Shown here one piece after another: positions 1 through 6,434 of a DNA stretch of 8,781 nt; position 1 is the first letter of the stretch, and each line of letters begins with the position of its first letter. A program made the translations under genes and the position numbers. This DNA is from RGVD01 sp040403075 (GTDB lineage: Bacteria; Bacteroidota; Bacteroidia; UKL13-3). The notes beneath the pieces are model-generated. The model was not told the origin of the DNA. It saw only the letters and a program-made list of their open reading frames with translations, and did not search any database. Location of the stretch: positions 1 through 8,781 of the forward strand of contig JBBALJ010000116.1 in assembly GCA_040403075.1 (NCBI GenBank). The letters are read 5' to 3'.

Positions 1-65
1 ATAAATATCAATGCTATGTATTTGTTTCTTTTTTATTACTTTCGTTTTCATAACAATAAGTATTT

Positions 66-2180
66 ATGAATTTGAAAAAAGTGTATGGCATGCTCTTGTT
101 GACGTGCTCAATTGGTGCATTTGCACAAAGTTTTAAAGTCAGCTCTCCAGATAAACAAATTTCGTTGGCATTAAGTCTAAACGACAAAGGGGCTTTGACA
201 TATGGTGTTCACTACAAAAACAAAGAAGTAATTGAAAGTTCTAAATTAGGATTTAAAATTCAGGACCAAGCAGACTTAATGAATAATTTTAGCATCATTA
301 AAGTTGACTCAAGTGCACATAATGATACTTGGCAACCTGTTTGGGGCGAGACAAAAAACATCGTTAATAACTATAAAGAAATCATCATCAGTCTAGCTGA
401 AAAGAGTGACAAACCACGTATAGTAAAAGTAATTTTCAGGGTTTTCAATGATGGTATTGGATTTAGGTATATGTTTCCTGAACAAGCCAATTTAATGCAC
501 TTTGTAGTGGCAGATGAGTTAACAACATTCAACTTAGCTGGTGATCATAAAATATGGTGGATGCCAGGTGATTTTGATACAAATGAATATACATATAACA
601 CATCTCAAATTTCCGAGATTGAAAAATTGGCAAAAAAACGTGATGGTGCAATTTTCACTGCAACCCCAATTAAAGGAGCTTTCGTGCAAACACCGCTTAT
701 GATTAAAACCAAAGATAAAGTGTACATGAATATTCATGAAGCGGCCTTGGTTAATTATCCTGCAATGGATTTGCATTTTGATGTCAATACTTTTGAGGCA
801 ACTGCCACCATTGCTAGCGATGCAGTGGGCAACAAAGCATACTTAAGAACACCTTGTCAAACACCTTGGCGCACCATTATTATTAGTGATGATGCTCGTG
901 ATATAATTGCTTCAAAAACCATATTAAATCTAAATGAACCATCAAAGCTGACTAATACCAGCTATATCAAACCAATGAAGTATTGTGGTATTTGGTTAGA
1001 AATGCATTTGGGTCTATCAACTTGGGATTATGCGGGTACGCAAGCAGCTACAGATGCCAATGCAGATGGTACTCAAAGAACCAAAACCAAACATGGTGCA
1101 ACTACTGAAAACACTAAAAAATATATCGACTTTGCTGCAAAAAATGGATTTGGAGGTGTATTGGTTGAAGGCTGGAATACCGGTTGGGAAGATTGGTTTG
1201 GTAAATGGAAAGAAGATGTTTTCGACTTTGTTACACCCTATCCTGATTATGATTACCGCGGGTTAAATTCTTATGCTCAAAGTAAAGGGGTTGGCATTAT
1301 TACGCACCATGAGACCAGTGGAAGCGTTACAAATTACGAGAGGTATATGGATACCGCATATCGTTTGATGTCAAGTGTGGGAAGTCATGCTTTGAAATCT
1401 GGTTATGTTGGCAAAATCATTCCTCGTGGCGAGTTTCATGATGGTCAATGGATGGTGAACCATTATTTAAGAGCTATCAAAAAAGCATCTGAAAACCAAA
1501 TTATGGTGGTAGCTCATGAGCCTGTTCGTCCTACTGGATTGCACCGTACATACCCTAACTTTATGGCCGCAGAGGCTGCACGTGGACAAGAGTTTAACTT
1601 TTGGAGTGAAGGAAATCCTCCTGAGCATGAAACCATTTTACCTTTCACTCGCTTGATGGGCGGTCCAATGGATTATACGCCTGGCATTTTCAAAATCAAA
1701 AAGAGCAGTTACTACCCAGGTGCTAAAGAGCAAGTTCACACCACACTTGCAAAGCAATTAGCATTATACTTAACTTTATATAGCCCAATTCAAATGGCAA
1801 CTGACTTGCCTGAAAATTATGAGGCTAAGCTTGATGCATTTCAATTTATTAAAGATGTGGCTGTAGATTGGGATGACACAAAAGTATTACATGCAGAACC
1901 AGGAGAATTCCTTACCATAGCTAGAAAAGCAAAAGGTAGCAATAACTGGTTTTTAGGAACTATTACAGATGAAAATGCGCGTCAATTAGCATTAGATTTT
2001 AGTTTCTTAGACAAGGGAAAAAAATACACAGCAACAATTTACAAAGATGCGGATGATGCAAGTTGGGACAAAAATCCAGAGGCCTATAAAATTGAAAAGA
2101 TAACTGTAACTTCTAAGTCTAAACTAAATTTAAAATTAGCTCCTGGTGGTGGAACAGCCATCAGTATTATTGCTCAATAA
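66..2180 (+). CDS. Secreted GH97 alpha-glucosidase, inverting (SusB-like) type
   Basis: Glycoside hydrolase family 97, 704 residues, which is close to Bacteroides SusB (about 738). It is predicted to release glucose from alpha-glucans or malto-oligosaccharides in the periplasm. A signal peptide is visible: MNLKK, a hydrophobic core, then cleavage after AFA (about residue 20). The order is an N-terminal beta-sandwich (about 22-285), a TIM barrel (about 300-600) and a C-terminal beta domain (about 605-704). The inverting-type glutamates are all present: HHET gives E416, AHEPVRPTG gives E485, and EAARGQE gives E503 and E509. Their spacing equals SusB E439, E508, E526 and E532 with a constant offset of 23, so E509 is the likely acid, E416/E485 the base, and E485/E503/E509 calcium ligands. 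E174 may match the fourth ligand. No susC/susD pair or other sugar gene lies nearby, so the substrate is inferred from the family only. The ATG start is supported by the signal peptide directly after it. No clear Shine-Dalgarno or promoter was seen in the 65 bases upstream. Confidence 0.95.
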   Translation: MNLKKVYGMLLLTCSIGAFAQSFKVSSPDKQISLALSLNDKGALTYGVHYKNKEVIESSKLGFKIQDQADLMNNFSIIKVDSSAHNDTWQPVWGETKNIVNNYKEIIISLAEKSDKPRIVKVIFRVFNDGIGFRYMFPEQANLMHFVVADELTTFNLAGDHKIWWMPGDFDTNEYTYNTSQISEIEKLAKKRDGAIFTATPIKGAFVQTPLMIKTKDKVYMNIHEAALVNYPAMDLHFDVNTFEATATIASDAVGNKAYLRTPCQTPWRTIIISDDARDIIASKTILNLNEPSKLTNTSYIKPMKYCGIWLEMHLGLSTWDYAGTQAATDANADGTQRTKTKHGATTENTKKYIDFAAKNGFGGVLVEGWNTGWEDWFGKWKEDVFDFVTPYPDYDYRGLNSYAQSKGVGIITHHETSGSVTNYERYMDTAYRLMSSVGSHALKSGYVGKIIPRGEFHDGQWMVNHYLRAIKKASENQIMVVAHEPVRPTGLHRTYPNFMAAEAARGQEFNFWSEGNPPEHETILPFTRLMGGPMDYTPGIFKIKKSSYYPGAKEQVHTTLAKQLALYLTLYSPIQMATDLPENYEAKLDAFQFIKDVAVDWDDTKVLHAEPGEFLTIARKAKGSNNWFLGTITDENARQLALDFSFLDKGKKYTATIYKDADDASWDKNPEAYKIEKITVTSKSKLNLKLAPGGGTAISIIAQ

Positions 2181-2196
2181 GAAAAATGAATTCCAC

Positions 2197-2238
2197 AAAA
2201 AATCCCGTTGAAAGCTATTCAACGGGATTTTTTATTTT
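2197..2238 (+). terminator. Strong intrinsic terminator after the GH97 gene, probably bidirectional
   Basis: A perfect 16-bp stem (2197-2212 pairing with 2218-2233) encloses a 5-base loop, AGCTA. The stem core is TCCCGTTGAA/TTCAACGGGA, flanked by six As on the left and a T-rich run on the right. It begins 17 bases after the GH97 stop codon. Because the A and T tracts are symmetrical, it could also stop transcripts arriving on the minus strand from the lipoprotein gene, which converges on it. Confidence 0.9.
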
Positions 2239-2360
2239 ACAAATTTATTGACCGAAACAATTGTTAAAAGCTAATTATTTCTCAAGAGCAAATGTGGTGA
2301 TTTATGAGCATGGGGTTGGTGGCAAGATCGTGAAAACAGCCAGAGGCAAATAAATAAGTT

Positions 2361-2387
2361 CGCTAGCGGGACGCAAGCGACTGCGGG
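2361..2387. other. GC-rich intergenic patch with short palindromes
   Basis: A 27-base segment is about 74% G+C (20 of 27) inside an AT-rich spacer. It contains the perfect palindrome CGCTAGCG and, further on, the near palindrome CGCAAGCG, then CTGCGGG, and is followed by TATTTTT. It lies 14 bases past the stop codon of the convergent lipoprotein gene. It may be a copy of an interspersed, REP-like intergenic repeat or a degenerate piece of one. Only one copy is seen in this window, so the repeat nature is inference. A terminator role for the minus-strand gene is possible, but the pairing is poor. Confidence 0.3.
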
Positions 2388-2401
2388 TATTTTTCTCATA
2401 T

Positions 2402-3016
2402 TTACTTTATTAGTGACCAAAAAACATTTGTTCGTTTATCTTCAATTTGAACTATTCCAAAATTCTTATTAATATATAATTTGCCAATATCATTAAAGGT
2501 AAAATCATGATAGACATAATGGACGTCATAATACATTTTTGAATTAAAAAAAATACTATCCATATAAAAAGGACTAGATTTTAGCCCGATTCTATCATCA
2601 TAAATATTGAATATTAAGTCAAAAAAATTAACTTCTATAATATTTACATATTGATATGAATTTTCTTTTTTTGCATGACGTATTTCTATACTTCCACTTC
2701 CTTTAATAGTTTTATATTTATTGGAAATGATTTGGAAATAATTCATACTAGGATTATCTGGATTAGAATTAGCTCTTTCACCATACCACGAAGTATCAGT
2801 TTTTGTTTTGACAAAAGTTAAGGTGTCACCATGGTTGCTTGAAAAGCTTATAGTATCAAATTTACTGTTTGTAAAATAGGGTGTTTGGTTAAGTTGACTA
2901 GCAGTAAGGTAATAATATTCGTTTATTGCTGCTATTGAATTGTATATTTTTGTGCAGCTTTGAAATAGCATTGTAAAAAGAGAAATAATGCCAAATATAT
3001 AAGTTGTTTTTTTCAT
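2402..3016 (-). CDS. Putative lipoprotein of unknown function
   Basis: A 204-residue protein that I do not recognise. It opens with MKKTTYIFGII, a hydrophobic stretch, then LFQSC at residues 17-21. This looks like a lipoprotein signal peptide with C21 as the lipidated residue, although F and Q before the Ser-Cys make the lipobox non-classical. The mature part (about 184 residues) is rich in Tyr, Asn, Asp, Ser and Ile, has no further membrane segment and no catalytic motif I can name. No run of acidic residues follows the cysteine, so there is no obvious surface-export signal. I chose the ATG at 3016; a TTG three codons upstream (3025) is open but would put extra residues before the usual MKK. 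Codon use looks more AT-rich than in the neighbours. The gene stands alone, converging on GH97. Confidence 0.75.
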   Translation of the reverse strand: MKKTTYIFGIISLFTMLFQSCTKIYNSIAAINEYYYLTASQLNQTPYFTNSKFDTISFSSNHGDTLTFVKTKTDTSWYGERANSNPDNPSMNYFQIISNKYKTIKGSGSIEIRHAKKENSYQYVNIIEVNFFDLIFNIYDDRIGLKSSPFYMDSIFFNSKMYYDVHYVYHDFTFNDIGKLYINKNFGIVQIEDKRTNVFWSLIK

Positions 3017-3211
3017 AATATACAATTTAAGTGTATAACAAATATTAAAAATTATATCGACATAGAAGCAAGTTATATTTTTGAGTATGCTACCATAAAA
3101 TAAGTATAAGCATTCGTTTTTGTAAGGTGGTGGGGTGGTTTATATGATTGTCAGCACTAATATTAATAATTTAATCAAAGGTAATTGGCATAAACAATTG
3201 TAAACAGATAA

Positions 3212-3577
3212 TTATTCACCTTCTAATTCTTTCAACTTCCAACTAAATATCATCCCCAATTCAGTTGCCTTTTGTTTAGCCAATGTGGCCGTTTTACCTT
3301 CATATAGTTCATCCACACTTTGCTCAAATAAGGATAACCAAGCAGTAAAATGCTCTTCTTTAATATGGCGTTGAACATGGGCATCAAAAACATTACCACT
3401 AAAACCCGTTTTGCCTATCAACAAAAAATTCCAAAAACTAATCATCCTTGGCAAATGATGTTCCCAATGGGTTTGGGTAAAAAAGGGAGCTAACAATTCA
3501 TTTTTTTGAATTCTATCATAAAAAGCATTCACCAAAGTTTCTACATCTGCTTCAGTTTCAATATCTCGTTTACTCAT
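3212..3577 (-). CDS. Group III truncated haemoglobin
   Basis: A 121-residue haem-binding globin of the short 2/2 type, cytoplasmic. Group III members are thought to handle O2, NO or redox chemistry, but the role is not settled. Seen in sequence: a helix-B FYDRI (residues 19-23), LLAPFF (28-33), the group III hallmark FWNFLLIG (48-55), FSGNVFDAH (59-67), and KEEHFTAWLSLFEQSVDE with H76 as the likely proximal F8 histidine and W80 after it. The ATG at 3577 falls 4 bases past the helicase stop codon and gives MSKRDIET, the expected N-terminus. An in-frame ATG at 3607 would add ten residues lying inside the helicase gene and is less likely. The tight spacing suggests co-transcription and perhaps translational coupling with the helicase. 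Confidence 0.9.
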   Translation of the reverse strand: MSKRDIETEADVETLVNAFYDRIQKNELLAPFFTQTHWEHHLPRMISFWNFLLIGKTGFSGNVFDAHVQRHIKEEHFTAWLSLFEQSVDELYEGKTATLAKQKATELGMIFSWKLKELEGE

Positions 3578-3581
3578 GGTT

Positions 3582-5324
3582 TTATGATTTAATTTTAAGT
3601 TTGGCAAATTTCAATACTATCATCTTTTTGCCTTCAGTGTCAAATTCAATATGGGCCTTTTTATTGTCTCCATGACCTTCTACCATGGTCACCTTTCCAA
3701 GTCCGAAACGTTGGTGTTCTACAATTTGTTCAGCTTGTAAATTACTGGTATCATCTCCTACAAAATTAGGATCAATCGGCTTGGCAGCAGGCTTGCTGGC
3801 AGGAGCAGCAGTTTGCTTTACCAGGAGAGGTGCTCCTTGTCGAATACCCGTTATGGTTTTTCCTGTTCCTGCTGTGCTTGTTGTTGTGGCTTGTTTTGAG
3901 GTGAAAATACTATCCATTTGTAAATATTGAGGATCTAACTCACTCAAAAACCTACTTGGTTCGCTGCTGCTTATGGTGCCAAATTTAAATCGACTGCTAG
4001 CAAAAGACAGTGTCAATTTCTTCATGGCACGCGTTATGGCTACATAAAACAGCCTTCTCTCCTCTTCCAAATCCTGTCTGCTGTTTAGTGACAATTGTGA
4101 AGGGAAAAGATTTTCTTCCAATCCAACTATGTAAACATAAGTAAACTCCAATCCTTTTGAAGCATGAATGGTCATCAAAGTTACCTTATCATTGTCGGCT
4201 TCATCATTTTTATCGGCATCTGTTAACAACGCAATATCTTGCATGAATTCAGTAAGTAAGCCATATTTCTGCACCCCATCATCATCCACACTATCATCCT
4301 CACTAAACTCCTTGATACCATTCAATAACTCCTCAATATTTTCATATCGAGCAATGCCTTCAACCGTCTTATCTTCATACAATGCTTTAAGAATACCGGT
4401 AGACTTAGCAATATGCATCGCCACATCATAAGCTGGCTTATTAAGCATGGTATTAAAGCTCTTAATCATCATAACAAAATCTTCTAAGGCCCCAGAAGAT
4501 TTGATACCGTAATATTGTGCGTTTTCGATTATTTCCCAGAGTGATTTCTGATGCTCGTTGGCCACCACTGCAAGGCGATCCATAGTAGTTTTACCAATAC
4601 CTCTTACAGGATAATTGATCACTCTTTTTAGCGCTTCTTCATCATTATAATTAATGGTCAGTCTGAAATAACCCAATAAATCTTTTATCTCTTTACGGTG
4701 ATAAAAGCTCATGCCACCATAAATGCGATATGGAATATTTAACTTACGCAAAGCTTCTTCCAATGAGCGACTCTGAGCATTGGTTCGATACAGCAAGGCA
4801 AAGTCCTTATTCATAGCGCGGCTATTCATCTTTTCTTGAAAAATAGACTGAGCTACCATGCGGCCTTCTTCATTATCTGTTAATGCCCTTAATACTCTGA
4901 TTTTTTCGCCACTTTCATTATCCGTCCAAACCTCTTTCTTAAGCTGTTCCTTGTTATGTAATATGATACTAGTAGCCGCTTTTACTATGGTTTGTGTACT
5001 GCGATAGTTTTGTTCAAGTTTATAGGTTTTCACATCCGGAAAATCCTTTTGGAAACCCAATATATTTTTGATATTGGCACCTCGGAAGGCATAGATACTT
5101 TGGGCATCATCTCCCACTACTGCAATGTTTTGATGAACAGCAGCCAGTTTCTTGATGATTGAGTATTGGGCAAAATTGGTATCCTGAAACTCATCCACCA
5201 TGATGTATTTAAACTGATGTTGGTATTTATGTAAAACATCAAGATGATTTCTAAACAACTCAAAAGTCTTGATTAACAAATCATCAAAATCCATAGCACC
5301 TGCTCTAAAACAGCGCTCTTGGTA
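3582..5324 (-). CDS. uvrD: UvrD/PcrA-type DNA helicase, C-terminal part (split by assembly gap)
   Basis: The larger part of a superfamily 1A 3'-5' DNA helicase used in excision repair and replication-fork or transcription conflicts. Numbering follows the rejoined 759-residue protein. Motif II is VDEFQDT (D223, E224), motif III is GDDAQSIYAFRGA (250-262), motif IV is QNYRST (284-289), motif V is VTLMTIHASKGLEF (560-573) and motif VI is EERRLFYVAITRA (600-612). A Thr/Ala/Lys-rich linker (about 650-709) precedes a Tudor-like C-terminal domain (QRFGLGKV...HIEFD...LKFAKLKIKS), which in PcrA contacts RNA polymerase. The frame runs into the N gap at 5325 without a stop. An internal ATG at 5294 (MDFDDLLI) is not the real start; it lies in the 55-base copy shared with the N-terminal part. 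The stop codon sits 4 bases before the globin start. Confidence 0.93.
   Translation of the reverse strand, partial: YQERCFRAGAMDFDDLLIKTFELFRNHLDVLHKYQHQFKYIMVDEFQDTNFAQYSIIKKLAAVHQNIAVVGDDAQSIYAFRGANIKNILGFQKDFPDVKTYKLEQNYRSTQTIVKAATSIILHNKEQLKKEVWTDNESGEKIRVLRALTDNEEGRMVAQSIFQEKMNSRAMNKDFALLYRTNAQSRSLEEALRKLNIPYRIYGGMSFYHRKEIKDLLGYFRLTINYNDEEALKRVINYPVRGIGKTTMDRLAVVANEHQKSLWEIIENAQYYGIKSSGALEDFVMMIKSFNTMLNKPAYDVAMHIAKSTGILKALYEDKTVEGIARYENIEELLNGIKEFSEDDSVDDDGVQKYGLLTEFMQDIALLTDADKNDEADNDKVTLMTIHASKGLEFTYVYIVGLEENLFPSQLSLNSRQDLEEERRLFYVAITRAMKKLTLSFASSRFKFGTISSSEPSRFLSELDPQYLQMDSIFTSKQATTTSTAGTGKTITGIRQGAPLLVKQTAAPASKPAAKPIDPNFVGDDTSNLQAEQIVEHQRFGLGKVTMVEGHGDNKKAHIEFDTEGKKMIVLKFAKLKIKS
5270..5324. 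repeat. 55-base direct copy, left of the N gap
   Basis: Bases 5270-5324 are identical to 5425-5479. The copy encodes the helicase segment YQERCFRAGAMDFDDLLI on the minus strand. It ends exactly at the first N. It is interpreted as the shared end of two contigs and not as a biological repeat. Confidence 0.95.
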
Positions 5325-5424
5325 NNNNNNNNNNNNNNNNNNNNNNNNNNNNNNNNNNNNNNNNNNNNNNNNNNNNNNNNNNNNNNNNNNNNNNNNNNNN
5401 NNNNNNNNNNNNNNNNNNNNNNNN
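5325..5424. other. Assembly gap of exactly 100 Ns
   Basis: One hundred unresolved bases, a common placeholder for a gap of unknown size. The identical 55-base ends on both sides indicate that nothing is missing: the two contigs overlap and should have been merged. Reading straight through puts the two helicase parts out of frame, because 155 bases (gap plus one copy) is not a multiple of three. Confidence 0.97.
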
Positions 5425-5479
5425 TGATTAACAAATCATCAAAATCCATAGCACCTGCTCTAAAACAGCGCTCTTGGTA
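5425..5479. repeat. 55-base direct copy, right of the N gap
   Basis: The second identical copy of 5270-5324. It begins at the first base after the Ns. Its right side continues into the helicase N-terminal coding sequence, and the left copy continues into the C-terminal coding sequence, as expected for overlapping contig ends. Confidence 0.95.
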
Positions 5480-6016
5480 AGTTTTGTAGATTAAACTGAA
5501 TTTAGGTCTTCCTGTAGAAGCATCGTATTCATTATTCTCAGGATTGTGAAAATATTCATTTGCATCTACTAGGGCATTTTTGGCTGCTGAAATACGGTTT
5601 AGTAAAACATTAGGTTTATACAGTTTATCATCCAGTTTCATCTCATTTACAATGCTTTTCAAGAGGCTTTTGGCATCATCAGTATCATAAATGGTAAAGT
5701 TTCTAGGATAGCCTATTTTTTCGTGCTCAACTCGAAGAATGCGGGCAAATATGCTATGGAAGGTCCCCATAAATAAATTACGGGATTCATTACCCACCAC
5801 TGCATGAATACGTTCACGCATTTCGCGGGCGGCTTTGTTAGTAAATGTTAGAGATAATATTCGAAAAGCATCATTTCCTTGTTCTAAAATATGGGCAATG
5901 CGATAAGTTAATACTCTTGTTTTTCCGCTACCTGCACCTGCAACAATCATCACAGGACCTTCAATGTTTACTACAGCTTCGCGTTGGCTTGGGTTAAGAA
6001 TTGATAAATAATCCAC
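5425..6016 (-). CDS. uvrD: UvrD/PcrA-type DNA helicase, N-terminal part (split by assembly gap)
   Basis: The N-terminal ATPase section of the helicase that continues at 5324. It has the Q motif LNPSQREAV (residues 7-15), Walker A AGAGSGKT (26-33, K32), motif Ia LSLTFTNKAAREMRERI (54-70) and motif Ib MGTFHSIFARI (83-93). It ends in YQERCFRAGAMDFDDLLI at the gap. Joined through the shared 55 bases the protein is 189 + 570 = 759 residues, usual for PcrA/UvrD (about 720-760). The start is a GTG at 6016: the frame has a TAA only three codons upstream, and no ATG lies between that stop and the Q motif, which begins at residue 7, so GTG is the only sensible choice. It lies 54 bases after the 62-residue membrane protein gene and is probably transcribed with it. 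Confidence 0.93.
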
Positions 6017-6070
6017 ATGCCAAAATTAACTAATAAGCATTTGGATTGTGATAATAAATATCAACAATAA

Positions 6071-6259
6071 TTAAGGATGCTTTATGGTAGAATTATTTTC
6101 AACCTCAACAAAATGCTCTGGTTGAAATGGCTCAAGAAGCCAAGTAAAGGTATAAAATGCCATCAAAGGAATAAACAACACGGCATATATTACAATAAAT
6201 AATATTTTTCCCCTCAGACTAAGTTCATTTAGCGACACCATATCAAATTTATTTTTCAT
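6071..6259 (-). CDS. Small single-pass membrane protein, unknown function
   Basis: A 62-residue protein that I do not recognise. It has a charged N-terminus (MKNKFDMVSLNELSLRGK), one hydrophobic segment at about residues 19-42 (rich in Ile, Leu, Phe, Tyr and Trp), and a short polar tail with EHFVEVENNS. It probably sits in the inner membrane. The ATG at 6259 gives the usual MKN opening; an internal ATG at 6241 would still keep the membrane segment. Support for a real gene comes from the coherent membrane topology, an exact TAnnTTTG box about 35 bases upstream, and its place 54 bases ahead of the helicase on the same strand. No motif links it to repair. Confidence 0.65.
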   Translation of the reverse strand: MKNKFDMVSLNELSLRGKILFIVIYAVLFIPLMAFYTFTWLLEPFQPEHFVEVENNSTIKHP

Positions 6260-6293
6260 GCAAGTTATTCTGTAGTAACGAATAATGTGTTTT

Positions 6294-6328
6294 CAAATAT
6301 ATAGCTTTTTAACAATCGCGGTTAACAA
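6294..6328 (-). promoter_or_regulatory. Candidate Bacteroidota-type promoter for the small membrane gene and helicase
   Basis: Read on the minus strand, bases 6301-6294 give TATATTTG, an exact match to the Bacteroidota -7 consensus TAnnTTTG. A TTG at 6328-6326 could be the -33 element, but the 24-base spacing is longer than the usual 19-22. Transcription would begin near 6287, leaving a leader of roughly 28 bases before the ATG at 6259. In AT-rich DNA such a box can arise by chance, so this is a candidate only. Confidence 0.35.
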
Positions 6329-6434
6329 GTCTAAAAATGTGTACAATAATTTTACACGCTGAACTTGCATAAAAAAACTGCTAATTGGTATCCCTAAACT
6401 ACCTATTTACATAAGAAGTTTATCAACGAAAGTT

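Noticed and set aside
37..44. TACTTTCG upstream of GH97, a one-mismatch TAnnTTTG, with a TTTG at 21-24.
   Set aside because: The spacing between the two (12 bases) is far from the expected 19-22, and the box is imperfect.
2260..2352. Open stretch of about 29 codons on the plus strand between the terminator and the GC-rich patch, ending GGKIVKTARGK.
   Set aside because: It has no ATG in frame and sits directly after a terminator. The length is within chance, and no family is recognisable, so I did not call a gene remnant.
3176..3183. An exact TAnnTTTG box (TACCTTTG on the minus strand), possibly a promoter for the lipoprotein gene.
   Set aside because: It lies about 160 bases from the start codon and has no TTG at the right distance upstream. 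A single box in AT-rich DNA is weak evidence.
3182..3202. Inverted repeat AATTG/CAATT just past the globin stop codon.
   Set aside because: A short, AT-only stem without a following T tract; chance is likely in this composition.
3685..4431. Long open frames on the plus strand opposite the helicase gene.
   Set aside because: They are antisense to strongly conserved helicase motifs and have low-complexity Ser/Val-rich translations, as expected of complementary-strand artefacts.
5270..5479. Mobile-element target duplication or tandem repeat flanking unknown inserted DNA.
   Set aside because: A 55-base duplication is far longer than usual target duplications, the filler is exactly 100 Ns, and collapse restores the gene perfectly, so an assembly overlap explains it better.
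6339..6357. Inverted repeat GTGTA-9-TACAC in the spacer between accC and the small membrane gene.
   Set aside because: Only 5 bp of pairing with a 9-base loop and no T tract. It could be a small operator, but nothing supports that.
6366..6400. Possible terminator after accC on the minus strand (GGTA/TACC with a T7 run further on).
   Set aside because: Four base pairs only, and the T run is about 10 bases away from the stem, so it would not act as an intrinsic terminator.
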